Shown here: piece by piece, positions 13,501 through 22,480 of the stretch | How positions within the stretch are numbered: the stretch's first letter is position 1 | Layout: each line of letters opens with the position of its first letter | NCBI RefSeq assembly: GCF_033807715.1 | Contig: NC_084587.1 | Coordinates: 19,701,017-19,765,016 of the forward strand | DNA from: Cololabis saira | Taxonomy: Eukaryota; Chordata; Actinopteri; Beloniformes; Belonidae | Reading direction: 5' to 3' | DNA: 64,000 nucleotides | Translations under genes and position numbers: made by a program | Notes under the pieces: generated by a model | The model's input: only the letters and a program-made list of their open reading frames with translations | Told to the model about the DNA's origin: nothing | Database searches by the model: none

Positions 13501-14159
13501 AATGTTACCGTCAATGTTACCGTATTATTATTATTAGACGTCAAGCCAACGTTAGGTTTTTAGCGTAAACCCAATTTTCAAATCTACGTCATCATCCAAT
13601 TATAATCAAATGTTGGAATACAACGTTGTTCCAACCTCACACTAACTTCAGGTGTCTGCTATCGCTGGCAACTATGAGCCAATCAGAGAACAGTATGTAG
13701 TACTACGCTTACCTCTGCCACTTTTCATTTGTGCATTTGTGGAAGACGAATGATTTACATGGATGATCGTTACAACTGAACGATAATATTATTTAGATCG
13801 AATTAGTTCAATAAATTTTGACTTACCAGACTGTTTTGTTTCACCTAATATATGTTTTATCATGCACCTTTTATAATGCATCTATGGCCTGCAAAATGTG
13901 GTAAATGTCACAAGCATTTAATATTCATACAGACATTATGTGTGTTGATAACTCATTCCTCACAGGAGAAAGTTGGAAATAATTTATAATATTTTCTTAA
14001 TTTTGAAAAAAACGGTATTGTGGTTACCACGGTAGACATATTTTAATGATTTGTCCTGTATGAATGTACATTTGCCTAACCTATTACAGACAATGTTGAA
14101 TTTTCTTCTTTCTGTTACAGTCGATGGTGCAATCTTCAGTCATGTTACCAAAACACTGA
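7474..14159 (+). CDS. mtap: S-methyl-5'-thioadenosine phosphorylase, C-terminal exons 5-8 (5' part outside window)
   Basis: Coding blocks 7474..7576, 8717..8956, 12664..12786 and 14121..14159 join in frame into 167 residues plus a TGA stop. They match the C-terminal 167 of the 283 residues of human MTAP as I know it. The enzyme cleaves methylthioadenosine with phosphate to adenine and methylthioribose-1-phosphate (methionine and adenine salvage, cytosol and nucleus). Visible family motifs are [23 protein letters not shown], the substrate-binding [10 protein letters not shown], and [15 protein letters not shown], which carries the two aspartates that contact the purine base. The C-terminus is VMLPKH, compared with VLLPRH in human. 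Exons 1-4 (about 116 residues) were not found in the left 7.4 kb, so the gene starts off-window. Intron 5 uses a GC donor. No frameshift or stop interrupts the exons. Downstream, the gene converges on cdkn2a/b, the conserved vertebrate arrangement. Confidence 0.95.
7577..8716 (+). other. mtap: mtap intron 5 (GC-AG)
   Basis: Starts GCAAGT and ends ctacag. More than half of it is a hAT element (8049..8658). The remainder shows nothing I recognise. Confidence 0.8.
8049..8658. mobile_element. hAT-type non-autonomous element in mtap intron 5
   Basis: Ends TAGGGCTGGGCGATAT and ATATATCGCCCAGCCCTA are inverted. Perfect 8-bp duplications CTCTTTCC flank it at 8041..8048 and 8659..8666. It is 610 bp, AT-rich and non-coding, with subterminal repeats of the string cgatatat. 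Confidence 0.92.
8717..8956 (+). CDS. mtap: mtap coding exon 6
   Basis: Eighty whole codons between acceptor ctacag and donor GTGAGT. The exon reads [19 protein letters not shown] at its start and holds the core catalytic motifs [26 protein letters not shown] and ATDYDCW. A 610-bp hAT element ends only 58 bp upstream of this exon. Confidence 0.96.
10711..10830 (+). repeat. direct repeat, left copy
   Basis: Starts ccatagtaatgttgccattc and contains tttatccttgagtttaca. A close copy occurs at 11211..11325. Between the two lies a 370-bp block also found next to the Tc1-like element at 20.9 kb. Confidence 0.75.
10840..11205 (+). mobile_element. fragment of the Tc1-associated repeat also seen at 20.9 kb
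   Basis: Matches 20907..21260 closely: shared strings include gcagtgaataaaaaggttgt, ggagatgctaaagtaa, agcttgaagctttgggtgcc and ggatcactgtgaactgaagc. The transposase part is absent here. It sits in mtap intron 6 between direct repeats. Confidence 0.7.
11211..11325 (+). repeat. direct repeat, right copy
   Basis: Second copy of 10711..10830 with a few substitutions and one short deletion (tactttc is lost near 11280). Confidence 0.75.
12664..12786 (+). CDS. mtap: mtap coding exon 7
   Basis: Forty-one whole codons between acceptor cttgttttag and donor GTAAGC. The exon reads [19 protein letters not shown] and ends TMKTLK. Human MTAP has VSVDRVLKTLKENANKAKS at the same place. Confidence 0.94.
12787..14120 (+). 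other. mtap: mtap intron 7
   Basis: Bounded by GTAAGC and gttacag. Around 13500..13530 there is a short tandem copy of caatgttaccgt and an ATT run. I recognise no gene or complete mobile element. Confidence 0.7.
14121..14159 (+). CDS. mtap: mtap terminal coding exon 8
   Basis: Follows the acceptor ctgttacag. Twelve codons, [12 protein letters not shown], then TGA at 14157..14159. Human MTAP ends NMAQFSVLLPRH, so this very short last exon is assigned by phase, position and residue match together. Confidence 0.9.
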   Translation, partial: SMVQSSVMLPKH

Positions 14160-15160
14160 GTGTGAAGGGAAGAACAAAATAAGGAAAAAAAAAACAATAA
14201 GAATACCAGACACCACCTGCACCTACTCTGGCACAGACGTGACGTCCCACTCCGCTCGGCCTGTGGATTTGTCATCGGTGAATCACAAGAAAAAGTGCCT
14301 CACACAGAAATTGCACATGCTGCGTATTCAGTGTCTTTTGTCAAGTCAAAATAGATGTATAAATCCCCCTTCTCACTGATTCACAGCTCACTCCCTTTCC
14401 CTGGAATGTGTCATCCTATCATGTGTTTTGGTAAAAGCATTTCAAAAGTCTTAAGATTATACTCAGCTTCTTCTGGATTTATATTTTTGTGTTCAGCAAA
14501 ATTTCTATGTTCATTTCCTGTAAAGTATCAGTGAACTCACTTTTCCAGCAGGACACAAAAATGCTCAAGTTTACCACCTAAATACTTCAATTCAGCTTTA
14601 GTTACATCATGCCCCTTTCAAAGCTGAATCTGGGATTTTGCATGCCTGGAACTTATTGAGGTAAATTTTTAACTACTTATACACAATCTTAATACTGGGA
14701 ATGTTTATCTGCTTTTGGGGGTCTTTTTAATCATGTTTTTTGGTCAACTTTATTTTTTCTTTGCACTCAACTATTATGCTTTTCTGGAATCAGAATAGCA
14801 TTTAATTTAGGATTGAACTGTGCTACATGTATGCAAGTATTTTTGTAGTTATCAGCCAGTCGACAGTGTTTTCAGTACGTTTGAGAGATCTGCTGCCTGC
14901 ATTCAAAGCGATATTCTGCTGTTTGAAATCGGTATTTTGTAAGTATGTTTAAGCCCTCTTTTTCTGCTCTAGACTGAACTTGATCTTTATTGTGTTGCAT
15001 GTTCCACAAAATATATAAAGCTGCTTGTATTTCCGTTGTCTTTCCACAGTATAAAAGTCCCATGCGTTATGCATGTGTCAAATTACCTAAATAAAGATTA
15101 GTTTTTTTGACTATCCAAAGAACTGAGGTCATACTTAAATAAAGTCTTTGCATCTTGAGG
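14160..15160 (+). other. mtap: mtap 3' untranslated region (inferred)
   Basis: Follows the mtap stop. Two AATAAA hexamers, at 15090..15095 and 15138..15143, are the likely poly(A) signals. No coding potential is seen. The true cleavage site cannot be read from DNA alone. Confidence 0.55.
15138..15143 (+). terminator. poly(A) signal candidate for mtap
   Basis: AATAAA about 980 bp after the stop codon, followed by sequence of mixed composition. A second hexamer lies 48 bp upstream. Confidence 0.45.
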
Positions 15161-15944
15161 ACAATGGGCTACAGTATAAGTATTATTACTCAGTGTGGTC
15201 CTGAAGGAACGATTCCTTTTTTTCTGCAGTTCGGTTTAAAGCATTTTATTCATCATGTTTCGGTTTTCTGATCTATCATTTTCACCAACTTTGATTCATT
15301 TGACAGAAACCGGACTATGTTCAACATTGAATTACTGTTTTTATACGACTGCACAAATCTGTCAGCGGTTTTGTTTGTTTGGGCGAAAGTGATAAATATG
15401 CAATGCTTATACACGTGGGGGTTTTCTTTTTTGTGTGTAAACTGATTAATTTTTTCACTGAAAATGATCGCGCATCAGTCCATTTTAAGTCTAGCAGTTT
15501 ATTTTATTTACTGCGCTACTGGAGAAGCGGTTCATGCGCATGCGCTCGGCATCCGTTCAAAATGTGGTTAGGAAAATAGAAAAATGTTTTAACCTTTTTT
15601 TCCCCTCCCCATTAGGCTGTAAATGAACCATAAACTCCGCTAAACCTGTAGCCGAATTCAAATGAAAAGTTAAAATAGCAGTGCTTCTTTCCTTGAATTG
15701 TCTCAACAGATTAAAATGACCCTATTGTTTCATTTGACCCGTTCAATCCACAGCATGAGAGATGACATTTTATCAAAGTCCCCTGAATATTATTTATCGA
15801 CACGTTTGGTTACTTATTGAATTGGGCAACAGCGAAGCAGTGAGACATGAAATCCAAATGTGCAAAATATATTTTATATAACCCGGTATCAGGACTTTTT
15901 TTTTTTTTGTTAAATACCTGACATTACAGAAGTTTAAAAAAATA
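15161..15944. other. convergent intergenic spacer between mtap and cdkn2a/b
   Basis: Short spacer between the inferred 3' ends of two tail-to-tail genes. It contains the string catgcgcatgcgctcgg near 15535, an NRF-1-like core, and a poly-T run near 15897..15908. No gene or element was recognised. Confidence 0.5.
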
Positions 15945-16234
15945 CAGAAATATTAATATTTATTCTAAGGACAAAAACATACAATGCACAAAACCAAAAA
16001 TACAGCATTTTTAAAACTACAGCTGAATCTGCAGGAAGAAATATGCATTTATAACAATATACTCTTATCAGCGACCATGTCAACAGCGCCGATCGGTTGA
16101 ATATAAATAATGACACAAATTCAGCAAGAAAATAAATAGGAGAAATACAGCTCAGCAGTAAAAGCATAAATTATACCAGGCCTGGTCAGGGGTCGATCAG
16201 AACCGGGTGGATTAAATAAAAACATTACAGCGTC
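15945..16234 (-). other. cdkn2a/b: cdkn2a/b 3' untranslated region (inferred)
   Basis: Lies after the cdkn2a/b stop on the minus strand. A minus-strand AATAAA occupies 15959..15964, 271 nt past the stop. The region is AT-rich and non-coding. Confidence 0.5.
15959..15964 (-). terminator. poly(A) signal candidate for cdkn2a/b
   Basis: The plus strand reads TTTATT, which is AATAAA on the gene strand, about 270 nt after the stop codon. Confidence 0.45.
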
Positions 16235-16492
16235 TCAGTTTTCCAGAGTGTCCAGGAAGGCAACGACATCTGCATGGCCTTCCTCCCTGGCTAAATCAGC
16301 GGGAGTGCAGTGTTTATTGTCCCTGGCGCGGTGCTCGGCCCCGGCCTGCACCAGCAGCCGCACCGTCTCCACGAAGCCCTCCCGGGCCGCGTCGTGCAGC
16401 GGGGTGGAGCCGGTGCTGCGGTCCCTCACGCCGGGGTCCGCCCCGTGGTCCAGCAGCAGCCGGGCCACCGCGCTGCTGCCCATCATCATCAC
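16235..16492 (-). CDS. cdkn2a/b: cdkn2a/b exon 2, coding part
   Basis: On the gene strand it begins GTGATGATGATGGGC after acceptor ctcctcctaag and ends with TGA at 16237..16235. It encodes 85 residues, VMMMGSSAV to FLDTLEN (ankyrin repeats 2-4). An upstream in-frame ATG at 16522 is intronic and is not the start. The base before the acceptor AG is A, which is weaker than the usual C or T. Confidence 0.94.
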   Translation of the reverse strand: MMMMGSSAVARLLLDHGADPGVRDRSTGSTPLHDAAREGFVETVRLLVQAGAEHRARDNKHCTPADLAREEGHADVVAFLDTLEN

Positions 16493-18745
16493 CTTAGGAG
16501 GAGCACAGTTCAACCAGTTCACGTCAGGGGCGAAAATCCCGTTTCATAGTTGGGGGGGGACAATAAACAGTAAAATTTTAGAGAATAAATCCAGGGGGGG
16601 ACAAGGAATAAAAGTTTTATCCTTCCTACAGCATTTTGACATTTTCAACTCTATCTCGCAAACAGGCAGAAGACCTTTCTTAGAGCAATACAAAACAATG
16701 GTATTAGGTGGAAGGTGGCAATAATACAGCACATCTGACATAGCCTAATACACTGCAAAAACCCAAAATCTTAACAAGAATATGTGTCTTATTTCTAGTT
16801 AAAATGTCTCATTTTTAGTTGAAAGCCCCCCGGGATTTTCGCCCCTGCGTCCAATCACTTGTTTTTTTCCTACAGACTCATTACTCCGGCACTTTTTTTT
16901 CCTTTAATATTATTTGCTCTTTTATATTGCACCAATCACCACAACATAATTCCTTGTGTGTGTTAAACTACTTGGCAATAAGCTTCTTTCTGATTCTGAT
17001 TCTGATTGCTGTGCAAAGGTCTCCGAGTGTTTTATTAATGCTGCCATGACTTCCATATTTTATTTTTCCTTGTTTCTTAGCTACAATTTAAAAACCTAAC
17101 AGAAGGGCACTAATTAATATCGATGCGTTTTTTTTCTATCGTTGCGCCGCTTATTCAAACGATCAACATCTAATTAATTTGTCCAGAAATGAATAGGCTA
17201 CCTAAGGCTCTAAAACATTGTTGGAGGCCTGCTTGTTCTGTTTTCCTATTTTTACTTTGCGCGCAGAAATTGTAGACTAAATGAATTACAACAGCAACGC
17301 CGCCCTAAAAGCAAACGACACTTGCATCTATGGACATTTGCAAATAATAAGCCCCTCGTCCTAAAAAAAAAGGGGGGGGGGGTCCTAAAATCTCGGTAAA
17401 GTCACAACAGTTTTATTGCTCGGACAGGAATAATATCAGTATCAGGCCTGTTGCGCATCAACGGTCCATTGCGCACGACGGGGCCAAAAAGTGATTGCCT
17501 GCCAGAATCTGATTTCTCCCCTGAAAATTGCTCTTTTTTTACCTGCCAAAAATTGATTGAAGGCCAAATACAGTTAATGAAAGGTTGTTTCTACCTAAAT
17601 ATGATTTGATCTCATTCTCGAGCTTCATAATATAAACACTAGAGCTCACATGATTGCTTTTAATCCTTTTAAAGGACCATTACAACACAAAATAGGCATT
17701 TTCACCTGCCAAAAATTGATTGAAGGCCAAATACAGTTAATGAAAAGTTGTTTCTGCCTAAATATGATTTGATCTCATTCTTAAACTTCATAATCTGAAA
17801 ATCTGACGTTTTAGCGCTATCGCTCGACGGGCTGCTGTGCGCGCTCCCGCGGCCAGAAATCAGAAGAAATCAGATTCTGGCAGGCAATCACTTTTTGGCA
17901 CAACACCGGACCTATTTCACAAAAATATTGAAAGTATTTCCTAAAAAAAGACAACGGACAAAAATAAATGAACGGATAAGGCTTATGGACGGACAAATAG
18001 TGCCTCCAAATGAATAAGTCAGACTGTAATGGCCCGCGGAGGGTATTATTGTTATAATTCTCATAAGACTAGGTAAATATTTCTACACTTTACCAGCACA
18101 TTATCCGCTTTAATCGACTTTATTTGTTTTGCTTTAGCTCTGTTATAAGCTGCCCCATGTGAAATCCATGTAGCAACTTTTAATCGGTTTTGTTGAATGT
18201 TATGTCACGCAAGCGAGCGAACTTTGTTTCGTTTCATCTCATTTGAACGCGGCTATGTTGTTCCTTCTGTTCGGACGGGATACCTACTTAAAAAAAAAAA
18301 TGGACTAACTGAATTAAAACCAAACAAAATGCTTCATTTCGACCTGCGGTTTAACTCTGAGGGGGCAGTGCGTGACATGGAGACGTGTTTTCAAAACAAA
18401 CAGCCGGTCTCGGACGCCCTCCTCCCCCCGGAGGTGCGTTTATGGGCGACTATCACCGTTTTACAGGCTTATAAAGCCGGAGTTATGGCTCTGCGTTACA
18501 CCGACGCAGAGCCTACGGCGTAAGGCACGCGTCGCCGCGTACCTTACGCCGTAGGCTCTGCGTCGGTGTAACGTGGGACCATAAATCAGCCTTAATGATG
18601 AGACGCTCCCGGCGCCACCGACCTGCAGAGCGGTTCGCCCGAAGCAGTTTTCTCCGTCCACCGGAGCTCCTCTCCGCAGAAGAGCCTCCACATCCTCCGT
18701 GTCGCCCCTGGCTGCGGCTGTTGTCAGCTGATCCGCGAGGCTCAT
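16235..18745 (-). CDS. cdkn2a/b: INK4 cyclin-dependent kinase inhibitor 2A/B, complete two-exon gene
   Basis: The coding sequence is complement(join(16235..16492,18623..18745)): 381 nt, 126 residues and TGA. The start is the ATG at 18745, which gives MSLADQLTTAAARGDTEDVE, the usual INK4 start. Four ankyrin repeats fit: about residues 5-37, 38-70, 71-103 and 104-126. Landmarks are FGRTALQ|VMMMGSSAVARLLLDHGADP across the splice junction, exactly where mammalian p15/p16 are split, and H74-D75-A76-A77-R78-E79-G80-F81, equal to the p16 segment around Asp84 that contacts CDK6. The protein is expected to bind CDK4 and CDK6, block cyclin D activation and so arrest cells in G1. Length agrees with p15-type INK4 proteins; there is no p16-like C-terminal extension. 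Only one INK4 gene is present here, so the joint symbol is used. The gene is convergent with mtap. Confidence 0.94.
16525..16847. mobile_element. MITE abutting the cdkn2a/b 3' splice site
   Basis: Inverted ends CAGGGGCGAAAATCCCG and CGGGATTTTCGCCCCTG are exact. A CGT triplet lies on both outer sides (16522..16524, 16848..16850); this may be a 3-bp duplication or chance. At 16747..16815 it contains a stretch resembling another fish repeat (cactgcaaaaacccaaaatc). One end is 32 bp from coding exon 2. Confidence 0.75.
16868..17008 (+). repeat. LINE 3' end fragment
   Basis: Contains actcattactccggcac, ccttgtgtgtgttaaact and ttctgattctgattctgatt. The same strings occur in reverse orientation at the 3' end of the LINE at 47345..48005, so both belong to one family. 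Only the 3' untranslated tail is present. Confidence 0.7.
17483..17899. mobile_element. MITE with about 34-bp inverted ends in cdkn2a/b intron 1
   Basis: The left end starts GCCAAAAAGTGATTGCCTGC and the right end finishes GCAGGCAATCACTTTTTGGC; the match continues inward through the agaatctgatttct part. Inside is an 83-bp tandem-like duplication (17550..17632 and 17704..17786, both starting ctgccaaaaattgattgaag). No clear target duplication. Confidence 0.8.
18468..18594. mobile_element. short palindromic MITE next to cdkn2a/b exon 1
   Basis: The ends resemble aaagccggagttatggctct at the left and gaccataaatcagcctt at the right. The core 18494..18573 is a palindrome with perfect 32-bp arms and a 16-bp loop. 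Relatives occur at 5970, 30745 and 48541. The right end lies about 28 bp from the cdkn2a/b exon 1 donor. Confidence 0.75.
18494..18573. repeat. perfect inverted repeat, 32-bp arms, 16-bp loop
   Basis: Left arm 18494..18525 starts CGTTACACCGACGCAGAGCC. Right arm 18542..18573 ends GGCTCTGCGTCGGTGTAACG. I found no mismatch. Transcribed as part of the cdkn2a/b intron it would fold into a very stable GC-rich hairpin. Confidence 0.93.
18623..18745 (-). CDS. cdkn2a/b: cdkn2a/b exon 1, coding part
   Basis: Forty-one codons from ATG (18745..18743) to CAG (18625..18623), then donor GTCGGT. It reads MSLADQLTTAAARGD through GENCFGRTALQ, ankyrin repeat 1 and the start of repeat 2. The frame is open upstream too, but no INK4 similarity exists there and the context ACCATGA fits initiation. 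Confidence 0.92.
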
Positions 18746-19065
18746 GGTCAGGTCCAGCCAGATCTGCAGTGAAAACACCCGCAGACGCGCCGCTGTGACA
18801 GGTAGCCCGGTGATGCTTGCACTGTTTTTGAGGAACGAGGAGCGCTCAAAAAACTGTAAGATACTTACAGCTTTGTGTCGGCGCCGGTCCTCCGGTTTGG
18901 CTGCTGCCTGGTCCCGGTTTTTGTCACTTACTCCGGGACATGGGTGGCCTGACAGCGGAGTAAATAGTCCGTGGCTGTCCGGTGGCGGATCGCGGAGTGT
19001 GTCTGCCCGGACTTGTCTGTATATTAATGAATGGGTGGCGTCATCCACCATTCCTCCGGTGGCTC

Positions 19066-19077
19066 TGCGCATGCGCA
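19066..19077. promoter_or_regulatory. NRF-1-type palindrome in the presumed cdkn2a/b promoter
   Basis: TGCGCATGCGCA fits the known NRF-1 consensus and is self-complementary. It lies about 320 bp upstream of the cdkn2a/b ATG in a locally GC-rich stretch (18600..19080). A half CRE-like string, ggcgtcat, is nearby at 19038..19045. The promoter role is inferred from position. Confidence 0.4.
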
Positions 19078-19389
19078 CAGACAGCTGACTGACAACTGCG
19101 CAACAGTGCGCTCTTGCTCACAACTTTTCAAACGTTTGAAAGAGAAAACCAGGAAAAATATCTGTTAGTCACAAATATAATTTTTTGTGTGTGCGTGTGT
19201 GTTTTCCCCTGTTTTCTTTCTTCCTGTGGTTTTTTTCGCTTTTACACTTACTGAATACTTTATTATAGACTCAAAAGGTTCCATATAAAATACATAAAAA
19301 ATACAGGTCACACATTAAAATACATGCAAACATCCAATGTTTCCATAGTCCAGATGTGTACCTTGTATCACTCCGTTTGATGTTAGATA

Positions 19390-20014
19390 AGATATCCTTT
19401 ATTTTCTCCCTCAGTGGGGAGACTTATTTTGTTGTCAGCAGTACACTTAGCACACACATGTAGGGGAGGGGTAAAAAGACTGAAAAGTCAGAAATAAAAA
19501 ATATATTAAAAATACAAAAAAGATACGTATAAAAATATGTATATGTAACCACAGGATATGAACAGTATATACAGTTAAGAAACAGTGCAGAAAAGCAGGT
19601 GGAGTGTTGTGAGGTAGACTGGCAGATTGACAGATATTGCACATCTTATATTATTGCACATGTTATATTATTGCACATCTTATTGTCCACTGGCTACTGA
19701 GAGCAGGCCTGGTTGTACAGTCTGATGGCAGCGGGGAGGAAGGACCCGCTAGTGAGTGCAGATAATAGACAATTTTCTGACTCATGGAGTCGACACATAC
19801 ATTTAAACATAAAATTCCTCAGCAGAGCATGGAAGGTGGGGACATAACAATTAACAAATAAAGTGCTTGCACTTGTCCATCTTGGAAGCTTAAGGAGGAT
19901 CCTGAACACATCATTATATGCTACCTGCAACTTCTTTAGCTTGGCGGTGGTATAATAACACCAATTGTGAGCTGAGCCATGTTTTGATGGAATATTTGTT
20001 TTCTGTTTGAACAC
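19390..20014 (-). mobile_element. LINE C-terminal fragment with 3' end
   Basis: The minus strand encodes about 100 residues including KLKKLQVAYNDVFRILLKLP, RWTSASTLFVNCYVPTF and LPAAIRLYNQ, of the kind found at the C-terminus of fish LINE polyproteins. An untranslated tail rich in ttgcacatcttat-type strings runs to about 19390. It is truncated at both ends of the coding part. Confidence 0.65.
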
Positions 20015-20784
20015 TCGAATGAGCCCATTGTGCTAATTTGTAATTATTAATAATTAAATGAAATATCAGAAAGATCTGAAAGTCCATGGTGAATTGTTAT
20101 AGAAGTTTTGAGAGAACATTTTATTGAGCCAGGAGGGGAATTCACAGGCTAAAGAGCATAAAAGCCTTTATAAAACAAGTAGCTCCTCCTTCGGCAATAA
20201 TGTAGACCAGAGGACAAAGTAAAGGAGCTGCACATGCTCAATCCAGTTTCCCCTCTGACTGATTTACAGTGTAGAAGTTACTCTTGCTTCATAAGCTATA
20301 AGCAGAAGCTCAGTTATGAACATGATATATAAATAGATGCATACATCTCTATTGCTACAGGTATGTACAGGTTATAACTATATGGAGTGCACAAATAACA
20401 ATACACACAGTGACGCAAATTGTGATTATTACAGAAACATGTATTGAATATATACAATATAGCAGGTAGGATCATTCATAGTATGTGCAGAATGAACATT
20501 AGTGCAACAAGGACTGAGATAATGACCCTAATTATGACTAAAACAGGTTATACTGTATGGATGGATGACGTTGGAAGTATTTTTTTTTTCTGTTGTCTGA
20601 AGTTTAGATGAGTGAGAGTTTATACGTATAATATGTATGATCATAGATGAAGCTAAACTTCAAAATTGCCTTTTTTTAGACAAGACAACTTTGTATACAG
20701 GTCTGACAGTGCAGTTGGTTGAATTATGGATTCTTACTGTCACCTATTTTCAAAAAGTTATTTGTGAGAAATTACAGGGAATCT

Positions 20785-20850
20785 CTGCTACCAGAGTTGT
20801 TCGCTGGCTCAAGGCAAGGCAACTTTATTTGTATAGCATGTTTCATGTAA
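20785..20850 (-). repeat. LINE 3' tail (reverse orientation)
   Basis: The string aaggcaaggcaactttattt is the reverse of the tail seen at 48320..48353 (ataaataaatttgccttgcc). It is only a short piece. Confidence 0.55.
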
Positions 20851-20892
20851 AAATAAGACTGATGAAATGCAAGAAATAAAAGTTAGAGTTCA

Positions 20893-22480
20893 TTGTGGGA
20901 GATTACTGAAATGCAGCAGTGAATAAAAAGGTTGTAATCTGATGAATTAATAGCAACTATTTTGGAGATGCTAAAGTAATTTTTTTTTTTACAGCTGTAA
21001 ACGATTTATCTATAAGGATGATGGTGTACTATTATCTATTAACTGTCATTTCCTAATAAAAAAATGAAATAAATAAACTGTGACAACAATTGACACTATA
21101 GAGGGCTTGAAGCTTTGGGTGCCTGGATCTTGGGTATTTGGAGGTTTCTTTAGTTGATAATGAACAACAAAATAAAAACCTGGTATATCATTTGCAAAAT
21201 TCTGAAACAGCCACGGGTTTGGATCACTGTGAACTGAAGCTGGAACAAAAACTAGGCATTTTTAAAAAATATATTCTGAACACGGTGCGATGTATGACAA
21301 CTGACTTTTGTAACCATGTTAGTAGATCAAACGTTTCAGTTCGTTAGAGGCCTGTCACAAAATAACATGTGTCAGCAGGAAGAGCACAATGAGTGTCACT
21401 AGTGGTTGTTACATGTTGATTTAGTGCGCTGAGAAAAAGTATTCCCTCCGCTGACACCTATCAATCTGGAAAGGTTTAAAAAGGCATTTCTAATGACAAA
21501 TGGAAAATGACAAATGGAGTCAACATGGAGCAGTGGAGAACCTTCCTACGAGGGATCAGACAGCTAAAAATACTCCTGGACTGCATTGATGACTCAACCA
21601 AGAGATCACAAAAGAACCCACAAGCCCTCCAGGCCTCACTTGCTCAAGTTAAGGTCAGTGTTAATGATTCAACTGTAAGAAAGAAAGTTGGCAAAAATTG
21701 CATTTATCAGACAGTTCCAAGACGAAAACCTCTGCTGATCAAAAAAATGCAAACGTCCGTCTTACATTTGCCAGTAAATCATCTTGATGATCCTCAAACC
21801 TTTGGGGAAAATATTCAGTGGATTGATGAGACAAACTTGAACTTTTCGAAAGGTGTTTATCTTGTTCTATTAGGCAAAAAAACAACAACTCACAAAGCAT
21901 TTCAGGAAAAAAAAATACTATGTGTGATGGTCTGGGGATGCTTTGCTGCTTCAGGACCTGGACGACGACCTTAATCGCTGGAATGATGAATTCTGGCCTC
22001 GCTTGAAAAATCCCGGAGGAGGATGTCAACAGTTCTTGACCTTAAGCCCAAGTGCATTTGGGTTTTGCAGCAGGACAGTGATCCAAAACACACCAACAAG
22101 TTCACCTCTGAATGGCTTAAAAAAAAGAAAAAGAAAAATAAAGAAAAAAGAGAAGGTTAGGGAGCGTCTCAGTCAGAGTCTGGAGTTTAATCCAACTGAG
22201 ATGCTGCGGTATGGCCTTCAAACAATTCTGCAAAGAAGAGACGACCAAAATTCCTCCGCAGTGACGGAAAGGGTCATAGCTAAATATTGTGAAAGCTTGA
22301 TTGCAGTTGTTTCCATCAAGGGCGGCACAACCAGTTATGAGGTTTAGGGGGGCATTACTTTGTCACATAGGGCCAGATTGGATAACTTTTATCATCTTAA
22401 TAAATCTATCATTAAACAATTAATTTTGTAGTCACTCAGGTTATCTTTGTCTGATATTACAATTTATTTAATGATCTAAA
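20893..22480 (+). pseudogene. Tc1/mariner-like transposon relic with broken transposase
   Basis: Two overlapping open frames (21507..21974 and 21943..22347) carry Tc1 landmarks in order: a helix-turn-helix-like N-terminal part, VNDSTVRKKVGK, WIDETNLNFS, VMVWGCFAASGPG, QQDSDPKHTN (in another frame) and SLEFNPTEMLRYGLQ. The frame breaks near 21970, and the normal region between WGCFAASG and QQD is shortened or scrambled, so it is inactive. The left 370 bp (20907..21260) recurs in mtap intron 6. Confidence 0.8.

Larger units (their letters stand above)
16493..18622 (-). other. cdkn2a/b: cdkn2a/b intron 1
   Basis: GT-AG intron of 2130 nt. Most of it is mobile DNA: an element against the 3' splice site (16525..16847), a LINE 3' end (16868..17008), a MITE with 34-bp inverted ends (17483..17899) and a palindromic element near exon 1 (18468..18594). 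Confidence 0.85.

Noticed and set aside
16235..16522. Reading cdkn2a/b as a single-exon gene starting at the ATG at 16522 (MNWLNCAPPK...)
   Set aside because: The first ten residues are intron: an acceptor lies directly before VMMMGS, the known INK4 exon boundary, and exon 1 with ankyrin repeat 1 is found upstream.
16248..16724. 158-codon plus-strand frame opposite cdkn2a/b exon 2
   Set aside because: Antisense shadow of a GC-rich ankyrin exon; no family resemblance.
18461..19078. A 205-residue minus-strand protein covering cdkn2a/b exon 1
   Set aside because: Only 41 codons match INK4; the rest is 5' leader and intron, read through by chance in GC-rich DNA.
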